A DNA stretch of 64,000 bases from Raphanus sativus. Lineage: Eukaryota; Streptophyta; Magnoliopsida; Brassicales; Brassicaceae. The DNA lies in assembly GCF_000801105.2 (NCBI RefSeq), contig NC_079519.1, positions 26,511,288 to 26,575,287 of the forward strand, written 5' to 3'. Position 1 is the stretch's first letter; every line of letters begins with the position of its first letter. Below are positions 36,203 to 47,854 of the stretch, one piece after another. The notes beneath the pieces are model-generated. The model saw only the letters and a list, made by a program, of their open reading frames with translations, did not search any database and had not been told where the DNA came from. Both the position numbers and the translations under genes were made by a program.

Positions 36203-36842
36203 TATCTCTTCCACATGGGGTTATCGATGTTCTTCTACAGAACCCAAAAAACGTGAATCAAGTTACAAACTCATGGCCGTATTTGTCTTACCTTTCAACC
36301 TGGTTTAGGAACCGACAGAATCAAAGGTTGTCTTGGTGTTTTTTTAATCAGATTAATCCTTTTTTTTTGAAGCCCTAACCTTCACTAACCTTAATCGATT
36401 GTTGTTATGTTCACAGATCAGTCATCTCCATGTCTAAAGGACTTCAATAATCGTCTTTAAGCATTAGAAAAGTCAAATCGGTGGATTTTGAAAGACGGTT
36501 TCAACATCGAGGAAGACATCTACAAACAATGGTGCATGTTCTATCCTTGAGTCTGTGTTTTTTTCTTTTTAATATATTAGATTTCGAGTTTGTATTTTAA
36601 ACCTAAACACTGCTTTGAAGTTAACTTGTTTGTTCATTCTTGATATCCCGATTAACAAAAAAATTGTTTTAATAATATTTCAAATAATTATTCTCTTGAT
36701 TTAAAATCCAGCATCAAGATCATTAGTATTGGTAGAAGCTTTAACTAAAAATTCCACATAATTTTAAGATTAGTGATCCCGAGTGTTCTTAATAAATACT
36801 TATTTTACTTCTCTTCTAAATAAGATTTTAATTTCTGTGGTA

Positions 36843-37089
36843 GGTGGGTGAATCCGGAAATGTTGAACGCTAGTAGAGGAGGAGGAGCTTCAGTTAAGAA
36901 GCAATCTTGTGGTGAACTTCGTCTTCACAAAGGTCTGTTTCTTTATATGGTTTGATCTTTATCTTTATTTCGAAAGTTTTAAAATGTTTCTCAGTTGTTT
37001 TAATTGGTGTAGATATATCAGAGTTCAATGGCAAAGATGATTTGATGAACTTTGAAGTCTCCATTAAACCCGATTATGGTTACTACCAG
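36843..37089 (+). pseudogene. Captured fragment of RUB1/NEDD8-conjugating E2 (RCE1-like)
   Basis: Two exon pieces read RGGGASVKKQSCGELRLHK (about 36873-36932) and, across a GT-AG intron in correct phase, DISEFNGKDDLMNFEVSIKPD, then YGYYQ (37013-37089). These match the N-terminal part of RCE1, the E2 that loads RUB/NEDD8 onto cullins. Relative to RCE1, the LNLPK...FP segment is missing and the catalytic Cys domain is absent. Carried inside Helitron B on the strand opposite the element's own genes, as is usual for Helitron gene capture. Cannot encode an active E2. Confidence 0.75.
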
Positions 37090-37224
37090 TTAAGTCATAA
37101 CTCATGCCACAGTTAGAATGGTTCAGAAACTCATATTTATTTTTTTGACTCTTATAAATGATATCATATCATATTTGCAGCTGGTGTATTAACTTTTTAA
37201 GCCATGTGTGTTCTAAGGTTTGCT

Positions 37225-37590
37225 TGATTGATGTTAATTCAGGGTGTTGTTGAGGGGCTTTTGGTTGAAAACTCTCTGAAGTTGTTACTGAATTTTGGTG
37301 AAGTTTCTACATACCTGGTACACTATTTAAACTTTCTTCCGCTCTCCTCACATTACTCTTTTCCTTCACGCATATGACAAAACACTTTACAGTTCATTAT
37401 AAAAAAAAATTCGTATTTTTTCTGCTTCTGCTACTTGACTCCGTAGGTGCTCAACTCAGTGAAGGAGTACATGCTTGTGAAACCTGCAAGGGACGCTGCT
37501 GCTAAGATGGAAGCCGAAACAGCTACAGCTATAGATGATGGTCGACTCCATGATGATAATGAGTCAACCATAAGATAACAACTCAGTGAA
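37225..37590 (+). pseudogene. Second exon-like fragment in Helitron B, family unknown
   Basis: A stretch reading GVVEGLLVENSLKLLLNFGEVSTYL (37240-37317) is followed, after an intron-like gap with a donor-like gt and acceptor cgtag, by VLNSVKEYMLVKPARDAAAK and MEAETATAIDDGRLHDDNEST to a stop at about 37578. I do not recognise the source gene. It could be part of the same captured transcript or a separate capture. Confidence 0.4.
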
Positions 37591-38668
37591 GTAGTTCAAA
37601 ATAGTTTTCGTATCCTTTAAAATTGCAACTTGAAAACTGATAGGTGTTTTATGTCTTATATCAACCACACTTGATGATGAAAATGAGAAGGATACAGACG
37701 ATGCAAGTGATATATCTACATATACCAATACAGGTTAGACTTCTCCTACTTAGTGATAGAAATGGAAATTTTGATGATTCTGTTAATTTAGGTTGTAGAG
37801 AAGGCTGAGTCACTTGTTTTATCTTTGTTATACTGGTAGTTTTAAACAAAGACCGAGTGACAGTATTACAGACAGAGCAACACGAGTATAAGTAGCCAAA
37901 ATTGTCTTGATCCGAATTTGGTTATCTAAAGAGAGAATGATTATTTAGGAGTTTATTATTGTCTGAGAAGTTTTAGTTTTCTTTTACAAAATCATCATGT
38001 TATTCTCTAATTGTTTTTAATTATATTACATGATACTGGATGTTCTCCAATGGGACTTGGAATCGAGTTGAATCCGAAGACAACAAAAGGAACATGAAAG
38101 CAGCTGAAAATATGACAGAGGCCGGGGAAAAATGAGAACAGAAGATCAGGAGTTGCATGAGAAGACATTAGTCTGCATGGAACAACACTCAAACGGACCA
38201 GCAAGGTAATTACTTATCTATGAAAAAATTTAACTAATGCCTGAGAAGTTTAGGTGGAAGTGGTAGTTATTAGATTGAGTTATACGGCTTTAGTTTTGCT
38301 TAAATGTTTGTTGTTGCTCGAGTGTTGCATATCATCGTCTATGGTAATTATAGTTTATAAAACAACCACTCTAATAGTTTAGATAGGTAAGAAAGACCAA
38401 TATGATGCAATAGATTGATAGCTTTAGTAATAAAACAATGATATCGAAATGAATTGTTGAAAAAATAACAAAAATTGTTTGAATAAATTAAAAATAACAA
38501 TATCAGAAAGCATTATAACACCCACGAGAAAATGAAAAGGGCTCAAACCTGCAAAGAAAAAACATGTAATTTCATATTAGTTGTTTTTCTGTATAGGAGA
38601 GAGGAAAAAAAATTGAAAACCGTATAAGATAAATAAATCACTGCAACACATCTGTATTACCTTGACCA

Positions 38669-39150
38669 CTAAAGGTTGTCAAAAACTTGTTTGAAAACCA
38701 CATTCATAGTTTTTTTCTGGGGATTGCCATCTTTGTCTAAAATCAAAATCTTCAAACCTTTTTTCGAAGTCACTCTAGAAACAGCAACATATAGCTGCCC
38801 ATGTGAAAAAACAGGTCTAGGTAGATAGAGACCAACTTCAGATAGCGATTGACCTTGACTTTTGTTAATTGTCATTGCAAAAGCAACAGCAAGAGGCAGC
38901 TGCCTTCTCCGCATCTTAAAAGGCAATCTCGTGTCTGATGGAGTTATCAACAATCTAGGAATATCAACAATTTCCCCAACTCTTTCTCCTGTTATAATTC
39001 TGGCTTGAACCATAAAGTCCATGAGCTGAGTGATCTGAAGTCTAGTCCCATTCATCAAGCCATCAATAGGTGTTATGTTTCTCAGTACCATAACCGGACA
39101 ACCAACCTTTAGTCTAAGACTATGGTTTGGTAAGGATTGCAAACGAACAT
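38669..39150 (-). pseudogene. C-terminal remnant of PIF1/Helitron helicase
   Basis: The minus-strand frame, ending at 38669, contains [51 protein letters not shown] and YVAVSRV. These are the last motifs (V-VI region) of PIF1-type SF1B helicases, as in Helitron RepHel proteins. Helicase motifs I-III, the Rep domain and any proper start are missing. The homologous part begins right after the stop of the RPA-like gene, suggesting a deletion joined the two. Roughly 160 codons remain of a protein normally well over 1000 aa. Confidence 0.85.
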
Positions 39151-39167
39151 GAATCCCGAGTCCATGC

Positions 39168-41501
39168 TTAGCCACTCTTGTTATTCTCTTGTTTGATTAT
39201 CTTGCTGCATTGTTTCTTAGAAGCCGATGATAGGTCCTGTAGGTCAGATAGATCTTCCTTGCGCTTTGTTATAGGAGTTGGACACTCATCTGAGGAAACT
39301 TGATCCAACATCATAATCTAAATCCATTTAAAATTAAGATAGTCATTGTTAATCAAATCGATCAAACATTAACAACTCTGAGTAGGGTAAAAGTTGATAA
39401 AAATTAATACTTACAGATCCAGATGACATTGTAGATGAAGTTGTGACCATATCAGAAGTTGATAGAGAGTGAGAATCGATACTATAAACTTTATCTCCAG
39501 AACAAACCTCTAAAACCACAAAAGTCTCTGATCCATTTGTGACATTGTCTGAGGTAATTGAAACACCAAAACAAAAAGACTTCCCCACCAAAGATAGAAT
39601 AGGTTCTGGAAGAATCTCTGGATCTTCAATCTAGAAAGAAAGTAGGAATATATGTGGTTGAATCTAAACTGTTCTAGGTTTGAGAAAGAGTAAAAAAAAA
39701 TATTTATATAAAAATATACCTCCTCATAAGAGCCATCCCATAATTCTTCAGCATCGACACCAACAATGGACTTACCAACAGAGCCTAGCAACATTGCAGT
39801 GCATGTTCCAGAGTCATCTTTTACAACAAAGTGTAGCTTAAATCTGAAAAAACAAAATACAGCATATATATAAGAATATAACTTCCAAAAAAAAGAGTAT
39901 GAGAAATGGTTTTAGTAAATAGCATTCACTTACTTGGGTCCCACATTACTGATGTTAGAACGACAAATTTCACACCGGAACAAAGGCTTATCCTTTTTTG
40001 TCATGCTTGCATAATCCACATTGGGAAGTTTATTGACACGTTTTTGGTGACGGTTACAACCAAAATAGAACCAAGCCCAATCAGTATCTATTGCCTCAAT
40101 AGTACACACGATTTTGCAATAGTCCACCTAAATATTTTACATGAGAAATTCTCTTTTAGATATATATTCTAACGATTATAAAAAAAGTAAGGAAAAATCA
40201 ACCTGATTGGAGTCCATGATTTCTGAAATGGATTTGATCTCTGCGTTATTCCAGTCATATGAAATTCTTTTGCCATCCTTTTTCCCAGACGTTTTCTCGA
40301 CCAGAGCCACAGACAGATCAGAAATTGACAGCCTAGAATGCATTAAGTTAGAAAGACATACCGAGTGATATTAGAAATAGTTAAATAAGATAGGCAGACA
40401 GTAATATACTGATGATAACAAAAAAAAAATAACCTTTCAGTTAAATCCATAACTTCAGGGATCATTGGATTTAGGAACACCCGAGAAGCATCAAAAGCAT
40501 TAGTGATTTGCATCTCTCCTAATTAACATTTAACAATCGATTTTAATAAGACATCAAATACAATGTCACTTTATGTTAAAAGGGTTTAAACAAATACCTC
40601 TAAATTCTTTTATTTTTGCAAACCGGATCAAACAAATAATGGTTTGATCTTTGGCAGTCTCACAAAATGGTTCAAGTAGCTCTGCATAGGTTCCCCACAG
40701 ACAGCATGGAAGAGAATTTCCTCTAATGAAAAAAATGCATGTTATAAACTAATCGAAGCCTGTATAACAAAATAATTATAAGGAAAAATAAAAGTGTGTA
40801 CGTGAAAACTTACTCTGTGTCAAGTAAACGGAATTGAACCCTCTTTCTATCCTCTCCAAAAACTCGTACAGTCTGGATGTCACCCAGTTCATGAACTTTT
40901 CCTATCACGTCTGAGAGTCAAAAAATATGAAACATAGGTTAGAACTTATCTCCACTAAAAAAATTTACTAATAATAATTATGAAAAATAAGTGAGATTGA
41001 GATTACCTATGAGGAAAACTTGATTTTTTGCTTCACATGATTCAATTTCGTTATAAGTAGCAAGAGATAAGAAACTCCTATCATCAACTAAATCTGAACG
41101 CGATATTACAGCATCTTCTGCAATAACCATCTTGTACTTATAGTTCGTGGTTCGATATTGACCACCAACTACACTGACATTAACATGTTCAATGACACCC
41201 CAAGAATCTAAAGGTAAGAAACGCTGAATTCGGTGCATGAGAGAGCGTTTGCAAGTAGCATGGATCTTGTTACCCTAACAAAAAACAAAGTCATATTAGA
41301 ACTTAAGAATAATTAGTAACACAATAAGAGGAAAAACGTGTTTTACAAAACTTACCCATTCATCTGCCAAGACCATCTCAAAAGTATCACCTGCAAAAGG
41401 GGTGTTTTGCTTCCATGAATGTAAACATTTAACCTGAACACGCCATAGTCTTTCAAAGGTCTCAGTTTTGTGAGAGGAACAAAAGTCGTTATCTTTGACA
41501 T
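39168..41501 (-). pseudogene. Helitron-type RPA70-like single-stranded-DNA-binding gene
   Basis: Multi-exon gene related to replication factor A subunit 1 (DUF223 and RPA-C domains), which plant Helitrons commonly carry. Clear exons on the minus strand: 41501-41356 (MSKITTFVPLTKL; then in another frame WRVQVKCLHSWKQ), 41274-41007 (SLMHRIQRFLPLDSWGVIEH), 40910-40814 (VRVFGEDRKRVQFRLLDTE). Further exons hold PEVMDLTERLSISDLSVAL, a zinc-ribbon region FRCEICRSNI near 39970, DSGTCTAMLLGSVGKSIVG, and a C-terminus ending at TAA 39168-39170 after [12 protein letters not shown]. The first exon contains a frame change between LKD and LWRVQ, so the full protein is probably not made, although other exons and splice sites look well kept. 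Confidence 0.75.
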
Positions 41502-42427
41502 GCTTTAGGTTGTGCGATTTTTTTTATGATTTGGAGAATAGATGAGAACATATTTATACTGGTGGAGATAAAATGGCGTAGGTTAGGTTTATAGTCATTA
41601 ATTTTTATCGTTTATTTTAGGTAGTTACAATTTAAAATCAAAATCAAAGGCAAAAGATCTTTTATTTAATTAAATGTACATTTATTATGTTTCAAATCTA
41701 AAAGGAAAAACGAATATCCGAGTTGCTTTGAAATATTAACAACTTGGTGGTCAAGTTTTTTTAGAAATTTGGAGATGTTGTTTTGATATTTACGTGAAAT
41801 CAGTTGGAAATACTAACAACTTGGTTGTCAAGTTTTTTTTTTTAAAATCGAGATGATGTTAAATTAATAGGATAGATATTCTGATTCTGATAGAGTAGAA
41901 TTAGGAATATCTTTGAGTAGTTATGACGATTTGTTTTGATATTTTCGTGAAATCAGGAGTGGTTTAGGAATGTTTAATTAATATAAATTAATGACAGTTA
42001 AGGTGATCGATTTGTTTTAAGGTGATAGATTTGTTTTGATATTTTCGTGAAATGAGGAGTGGTTTAGGAATGTTTAATCTTACAAAGTCATATTTTCGTG
42101 GGCCATTTGATAGATTGAAAGGCCAGAAAAAGTGTTATTTACTTAGTATAGCAGGCCACGATTTTCTCAAACTTTATAAGACAAAACTACTGTGTTTTAA
42201 CATAGTGGCATTTAGTTGTAATTTTTGAGCAACTATAAGGGGATATAGATAGGTGTACTTCAGTATTAATAGTTTAGATATTACATTTGCGCCGATCCTT
42301 TTACCAAAAAAGAAAGATGCGTATAGTATGTATGCCGAGTTGGTCAACTATATTATTGCCCCCAAATCCATTTAGCTGATAAAGATTATAAATGCGTATT
42401 AAACAAACTATTGACTTATAAGGCTTA

Positions 42428-44069
42428 CTAGAGTATGATCCGCACGCCCGTGCGGGTATTTATTCTTACTGTTATATCTATCAATATTTTCTATAGTTTT
42501 GGTAGTGTATATTTTTTTACATTTATCAGTATAAAATATTTGTTTACTATAACAATTATACACCAAATTTTTTATTTATATGAGTAAATTTTTTTATTTA
42601 TCTATAAATAATGGACAAAGTAAATATGGATTATATACCGAATACAGTGAATCCGGGTTCAAAGCCTACCGGCCACACGGATATGAACTATTATTTTCAA
42701 CTCATTTGAATGTCCATGAGAAAGTTTATCCGTGGATTTTACCTCCATCCGGAAGTTAGGTCTGTATCTTTAATACATCCAGTTTTAACCCTTTTCATTT
42801 ACAAAAAAGTGGACTCTAATAAAATGGGTAATGAGTAAGTCTCGTAAATGTAATTAATATAGGCCAATATGAAATCATATTTTCTGGAAAGTGTACGTAT
42901 AAGATTTATAAAAGGTATCTAAGTTATTTTCATTTTTACTATCGGTTCTATTATTAATGTATATCATAGTGTGTTTGGAAAGAATACATAGCTGTATTAA
43001 AATTTGATATATTTTGGTATTACTAAAGGACTATTCTGATTTCTAATTTTTATTAGTTTCTTATGAGAATTAAAAAATTTGTACTTTTTTACGTTTTTGG
43101 TAGAGCTAAATTTTAGGAAACAGAGTGTTATACGTTAACCATGTCATAAATAATAGGAATATTTATAGGAAGTAAAAAATATTGTGACAATTACGATCAT
43201 AAAATTGTGTTTTCTTTTTCTTTCGGTTTGGTTCACAGAGTCGGTATCAATTTGTATAAGTTGATGACAAAAAAAATTTGTGATTTTTTATTTTATTTAT
43301 TAGATTTTCTTGTGAGAACTACAATATTTTGAGCCTTTTACGGTTATGATAGAGCTAAATTTTAGGAAATTGAGAGTTATGCACTAATCATATCATAACT
43401 ATTAAGAATATTTTTAGGAATTAAAGAATATTCTGACAATCTAATCGTTAAATTCCTTTTTAATAATGTCTCCTATATATTTTGTCGGATTTTATGAAGT
43501 TTCTGAGTAAGTTCTTTCAAAACTTATGTTATTTTAAAAACTATTGGTTATACTAAACAAAATGACAGATGATGCCAAAAGAAAAAAAAACAAAATGACA
43601 GATTAAAATATATTTACTTCCAAGCTTAAAACATATGATATATAATATCTATGGTTTAAACACGAAGTCAGTACACCTCTAAACCAACGTTTTCTTAACA
43701 ATCTGAAAAACTAAAACACAAACTAATCACCAATTTTTAATAAAACATTAACACAATTTACGAAAATACCAATTGAATGAAACACACTAATACAATTTAC
43801 GAAATCCCGAGAACCATCACAAATGTAATACTATATAACTATATAAGTAGAAGACAAAACCAGTTTGCTTGATAAATATGATAATTTCGTATTAAAAATT
43901 CTAATGAGGTACCTACATATAAGGTATGTTATATTTAATGGAAAATGTGTAACCGATTTGATTATTATTAGGTCTTAAGATTTGTTTTAATGTCAGTGGC
44001 AATCCTTCGTAAACATTTAGGAAAAGTCAGGGTTAAATTTTAATTTTACTTCAGTTTTAATAGATTAGA
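42428..44069 (-). mobile_element. Helitron C (1.64 kb) in the invertase upstream region
   Basis: Minus-strand 3' end: CTAG at 42428-42431, preceded by A, hairpin ccgcac/gtgcgg (42440-42445, 42450-42455). Minus-strand 5' end: TC at 44069-44068 after 'acttcagttttaatagatta'; T at 44070. It holds a decayed SINE. Its right border is only 199 bases from the invertase ATG, so it probably supplies much of the promoter region. Confidence 0.75.
42640..42815 (+). mobile_element. Decayed SINE of the same family as 34074
   Basis: Matches the 34074-34284 SINE in the opposite orientation: tgaatccgggttcaaagcc (B-box region), ggccacacggatatg, aactcatttgaatgtccatgag and tatccgtgga. The A-box end is missing. 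No TSD was recognised. It lies inside Helitron C. Confidence 0.65.
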
Positions 44070-44268
44070 TAGCTGTTAACATGAATTTTAGTGTTTAATA
44101 AATACAAAACAAATCACAGCTCTGATTTGCTGACCTGTGATAATAGAACTTGATATTTGAGATTATTGTTTTTAATGATTTTCCAAGATAACTTAATATA
44201 ACGTATTTACCATTTCCTGTTACGTACATGCATCAATTCTGCCCACAGAAAAAAAAAACGAAATACAA

Positions 44269-47200
44269 ATGGCGAGCTCGGATGCTCTCTTGCCCGTCAT
44301 CTTCCGACGAAAACCATCAGATTCAATAGCCGACAACCTGATCATGGAAAGCCGTCGGAGACAGCCCATCAAAGTCCATCGTGCCGTCATCTTGCTCTTG
44401 ATCGCTTTGTACGTAGCTCTCATCGTTATACACAACGGATCCGCAAGCAAGAATATTGGAAGTAATGGAACAACGACGAAGTCACATGCTCATTTGGCCG
44501 GTGTGTCGGAGAAGAGAAACTTCCGGAAAACAGAACCGTTTGCGTGGAACAATACGATGTTGTCGTGGCAACGAACGGCGTTTCATTTTCAGCCTGAGAA
44601 GAACTGGATGAACGGTACTAACATTAGTGATTTTCTAATTATATTATATGTAAATAGCAAAAATAGTTCAAAGTGTTCATTTTCCTTTTCGTAATTTCAT
44701 GAAGATTAGAGTTCTTGAATCTTGACTGTTTTTATATATTAATGATCATAGCTTAAGGAACACGAGTTAAGTGGTCACGCAAGAATGATGTCAAATGTAT
44801 ATATATATATATTCTTTGAATTCCGTAAAATTTTAAATCAGGGATCATACAATTTCATTATGCTCTTTTTATATGTATGACTATCGGTTTCATTTCGCAT
44901 TTTTAATTGTTTTTCCATGTTGTTTTGGCTCTTACTTTCTCCATCCAATGGCGTTTGTGAATGGCAACTATCTGGCTTCACCATCTGCAGATCCTAATGG
45001 TTAGATTATACCGGATCTCCTCTCTTGTTTTTACTTCTAAAAATAACTGTTTTTCACATTAACCTAGTTTTTGTTATTTCTGTAACTTGTAAAGTATGGA
45101 GAACGTATTATGAAAATGATTACCTTCAATATGAAACCTTCACAACTGGTAGAAGTATGTTAATAAAAAGGAAGATATTTGAAAATGAAAATAAAAGAAT
45201 TAGTCGTTTTCAGACAACAGTTAAAGTCAATGGAACAAAAGAAAAAAATGGAAACAAAAATATTGTAAATTATGAACACCTGAACGTTTCTTGAAAGCTT
45301 TATTGTTTAGGTTAATTATTTGTCTGACCTGATTTCTATACCACGTGAATCATGTGCAATTGTGCATTATCCAAACTGCATGCCAGTTATTGTTTAGCTG
45401 TCTATTTTGCGGTCCGTATTTGACTCGTTCTAGTAACCTATTTCACCAATTATTTCATTATTCAAAACAAGATCCATAATACATTACAAAACTTATGTTT
45501 TCATCGCATCAAATGAACTAATGTTAATCGTGGGTCCAGGTCCATTGTTCTATAAGGGATTATATCATTTCTTCTATCAATACAATCCAAATGGAGCCGT
45601 CTGGGGCGACATTGCTTGGGGTCACGCGGTTTCAATGGATCTTATACACTGGCTTCACCTCCCATTAGTCATGGTTCCTGACCAGTGGTACGACGCTAAT
45701 GGGGTCTGGACCGGTTCAGCCACTTTGCTCGATGATGGCTCCATTGTCATGCTATACACCGGTTCCACCGACAACTTTGTACAGGTAATAATTTTAAAAT
45801 TCTCTTCATGTTTTTTTTACTCGTGATCGTCGATTTATAATGTTATATGATTCTAATATTTGGTTTTGATAATATTTGTGATATTTTTGTAAAACGTATA
45901 TAAATAATATTTACTATTGGACTCGAATTCGAATCTGGTACGACTAATATAACATGTTCTTTTTAACTTGTTGAACTAACTATAGCTCAATTAACTATTG
46001 AGATCATTCCAATTTGTTCTAACCAATAGATTACACTACGACTAATAATAATTATTTTTAGGTTCAAAATCTTGCCTATCCTGAAGATCCTAGTGACCCA
46101 CTTTTGCTGAAATGGACCAAGTTCTCTGGCAACCCTGTTCTGGTACCACCTCCAGGTATCGGAGCCAAGGACTTCCGTGACCCAACAACGGCTTGGAAGA
46201 CATTGGGCGGAAAATGGCGGATTACAATTGGTTCCAAGGTCAATAGAACCGGAATATCTATAGTCTACGATACTACCGATTTTAAAACCTACGAGAAGCT
46301 AGATAACTCGTTGCACCAAGTCCCTGATACGGGAATGTGGGAGTGCATTGACTTTTATCCGGTTTCCAAGACTGAAATCATCGGGCTTGGCACTTCTGTC
46401 AATGGGCCGGATGTGAAACATATCCTGAAGGCTAGTATGGACGATACTAGGACCGACCATTATGCCATTGGGACATATTATGATTCAAATGAAACATGGA
46501 TCCCAGATGATCCTAATTCCGATGTTGGGAAAAGTACCAGTTTGAGATATGATTACGGGAAATTTTATGCGCCGAAAACTTTTTATGATCAAAATAAGAA
46601 ACGAAGAATCTTGTGGGGTTGGATCGGTGAATCTGACAGTGAAGCTGCTGATGTACAAAAGGGTTGGTCTTCTGTTCAGGTATGTTTTCCCTACTTAACG
46701 TGGTATGAAAGTTAGGGTTTTGATGTGTCAGTTACTTGTGACACAAGCTAGAGATTAAATTTGTTAAAAATCATGTGCAGGGCATCCCGAGAACTGTTGC
46801 TCTAGACATGAAAACGGGGAAGAACTTAGTCCAGTGGCCAGTTGAAGAAGTCGAATCTTTGAGACTGAGCAGCAAGAAGTTCGAAATGAAGGTTAAACCA
46901 GAGACGGTGGTTCAGGTTAACGTCAGTTCCACGGCTGAGCTAGACATAGAGGCTGAGTTCGAGATCAACAAAGAAGATCTCGAGAAAATCGCTAGAGATG
47001 AATCCGTGGAGGCTGAAGACGACTTCAGCTGCGAAACAAGCGGAGGTTCAACTGTAAGTGGTTCTTTAGGGCCCTTCGGGTTCTCTGTTCTTACTGATGA
47101 GAACTTATCGGAACAAACTACGGTTTATTTCTATGTGACTAAAGGAAAAGATTCTAAACTCAAGACTTTCTTCTGTACGGACACCTTAAGGTAAGTAATT

Positions 47201-47854
47201 CCTCAATAAGATAATCGATCCATATATTATTTTTTTTTTTTTTTTTTGGACAAATCGATCCATATATTAATATATTCTTCTTCTTTTGATAAAGTATTAA
47301 CAGGATCTTCTTATATAGTACAAACTAAGTAATTATTTTGTGTTCAAAAAAAAAGAAATTATTTAAATGCAGATTTGAAAAAAAAAATAGCTTGTAGATC
47401 CTTGAATGTAAGAAAATATTGACTTTTGGAGTTATTGTTGTTGATCATATTGTCTTTTAATAGGTCTACCATGGCTACCGATGTGGTTCGATCGGTGTAC
47501 GGAAGCTTTGTACCGGTCCTAGAAGGGGAGAAATTGACTATGAGAATCTTGGCAATATATTATATCCTTAAACCCATATACTATGATCTAGTATTAGTGC
47601 TCTTTTTTACTTAATATCATCAGAATTTCAATTTTGTGTAGGTGGATCATTCGATAGTAGAAGGATTCGGACAAGGCGGGAGAACATGTATTACGTCAAG
47701 AGTTTATCCGACAGAAGCCATCTATGGAGCTGCTAAGCTCTTCTTGTTCAACAATGCCCTTAATGCCACCATTATGGCGTCGTTTGAGGTCTGGCAAATG
47801 AACGGTGCTTTTATTCGTCCTTACTCAGCGGACGATTTGGTGCTTCATCACTAA
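44269..47854 (+). CDS. BFRUCT3: Vacuolar acid invertase (beta-fructofuranosidase)
   Basis: Hydrolyses sucrose to glucose and fructose in the vacuole (GH32). Exons: 44269-44614, 44991-44999, 45540-45784, 46062-46679, 46781-47190, 47464-47551, 47642-47854; 642 aa, normal length. Exon 2 is the 9-nt mini-exon typical of plant invertases and completes NDPNG (residues 115-119; Asp116 is the nucleophile). Further motifs: RDP at 239-241 and WECIDF with acid/base Glu294. The branched-chain residue after WEC, rather than Pro, points to the vacuolar class. An N-terminal signal anchor ([15 protein letters not shown]) follows a basic stretch, as in vacuolar forms. The intron after 47551 seems to use a GC donor; all others are GT-AG. 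Likely counterpart of At1g62660. A Helitron ends 199 bases upstream. Confidence 0.93.

Larger units (their letters stand above)
35622..42278 (-). mobile_element. Helitron B of a tandem pair (6.7 kb, gene-carrying)
   Basis: Minus-strand 3' end: CTAG at 35622-35625 with hairpin cccgcgc/gcgcggg (35634-35640, 35645-35651, loop gccc). Minus-strand 5' end: TC at 42278-42277, inward of which is the shared motif gtacttcagtattaatagttta. T follows at 42279. It carries an RPA70-like gene and the tail of a PIF1/Helitron helicase on the same strand, and an RCE1-like gene fragment on the opposite strand. No Rep (HUH) domain was found, so it cannot move alone. Confidence 0.8.

Noticed and set aside
45025..45294. 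89-codon ORF inside the second intron of the invertase
   Set aside because: AT-rich, starts at a non-ATG codon, no protein features, and lies between two verified splice sites.
45540..45600. Leu in place of Trp in the invertase [11 protein letters not shown] motif taken as a loss of function
   Set aside because: Other plant invertases I recall have Ile or Trp at this position, so it is a variable site; the catalytic Asp, RDP and EC motifs are intact.
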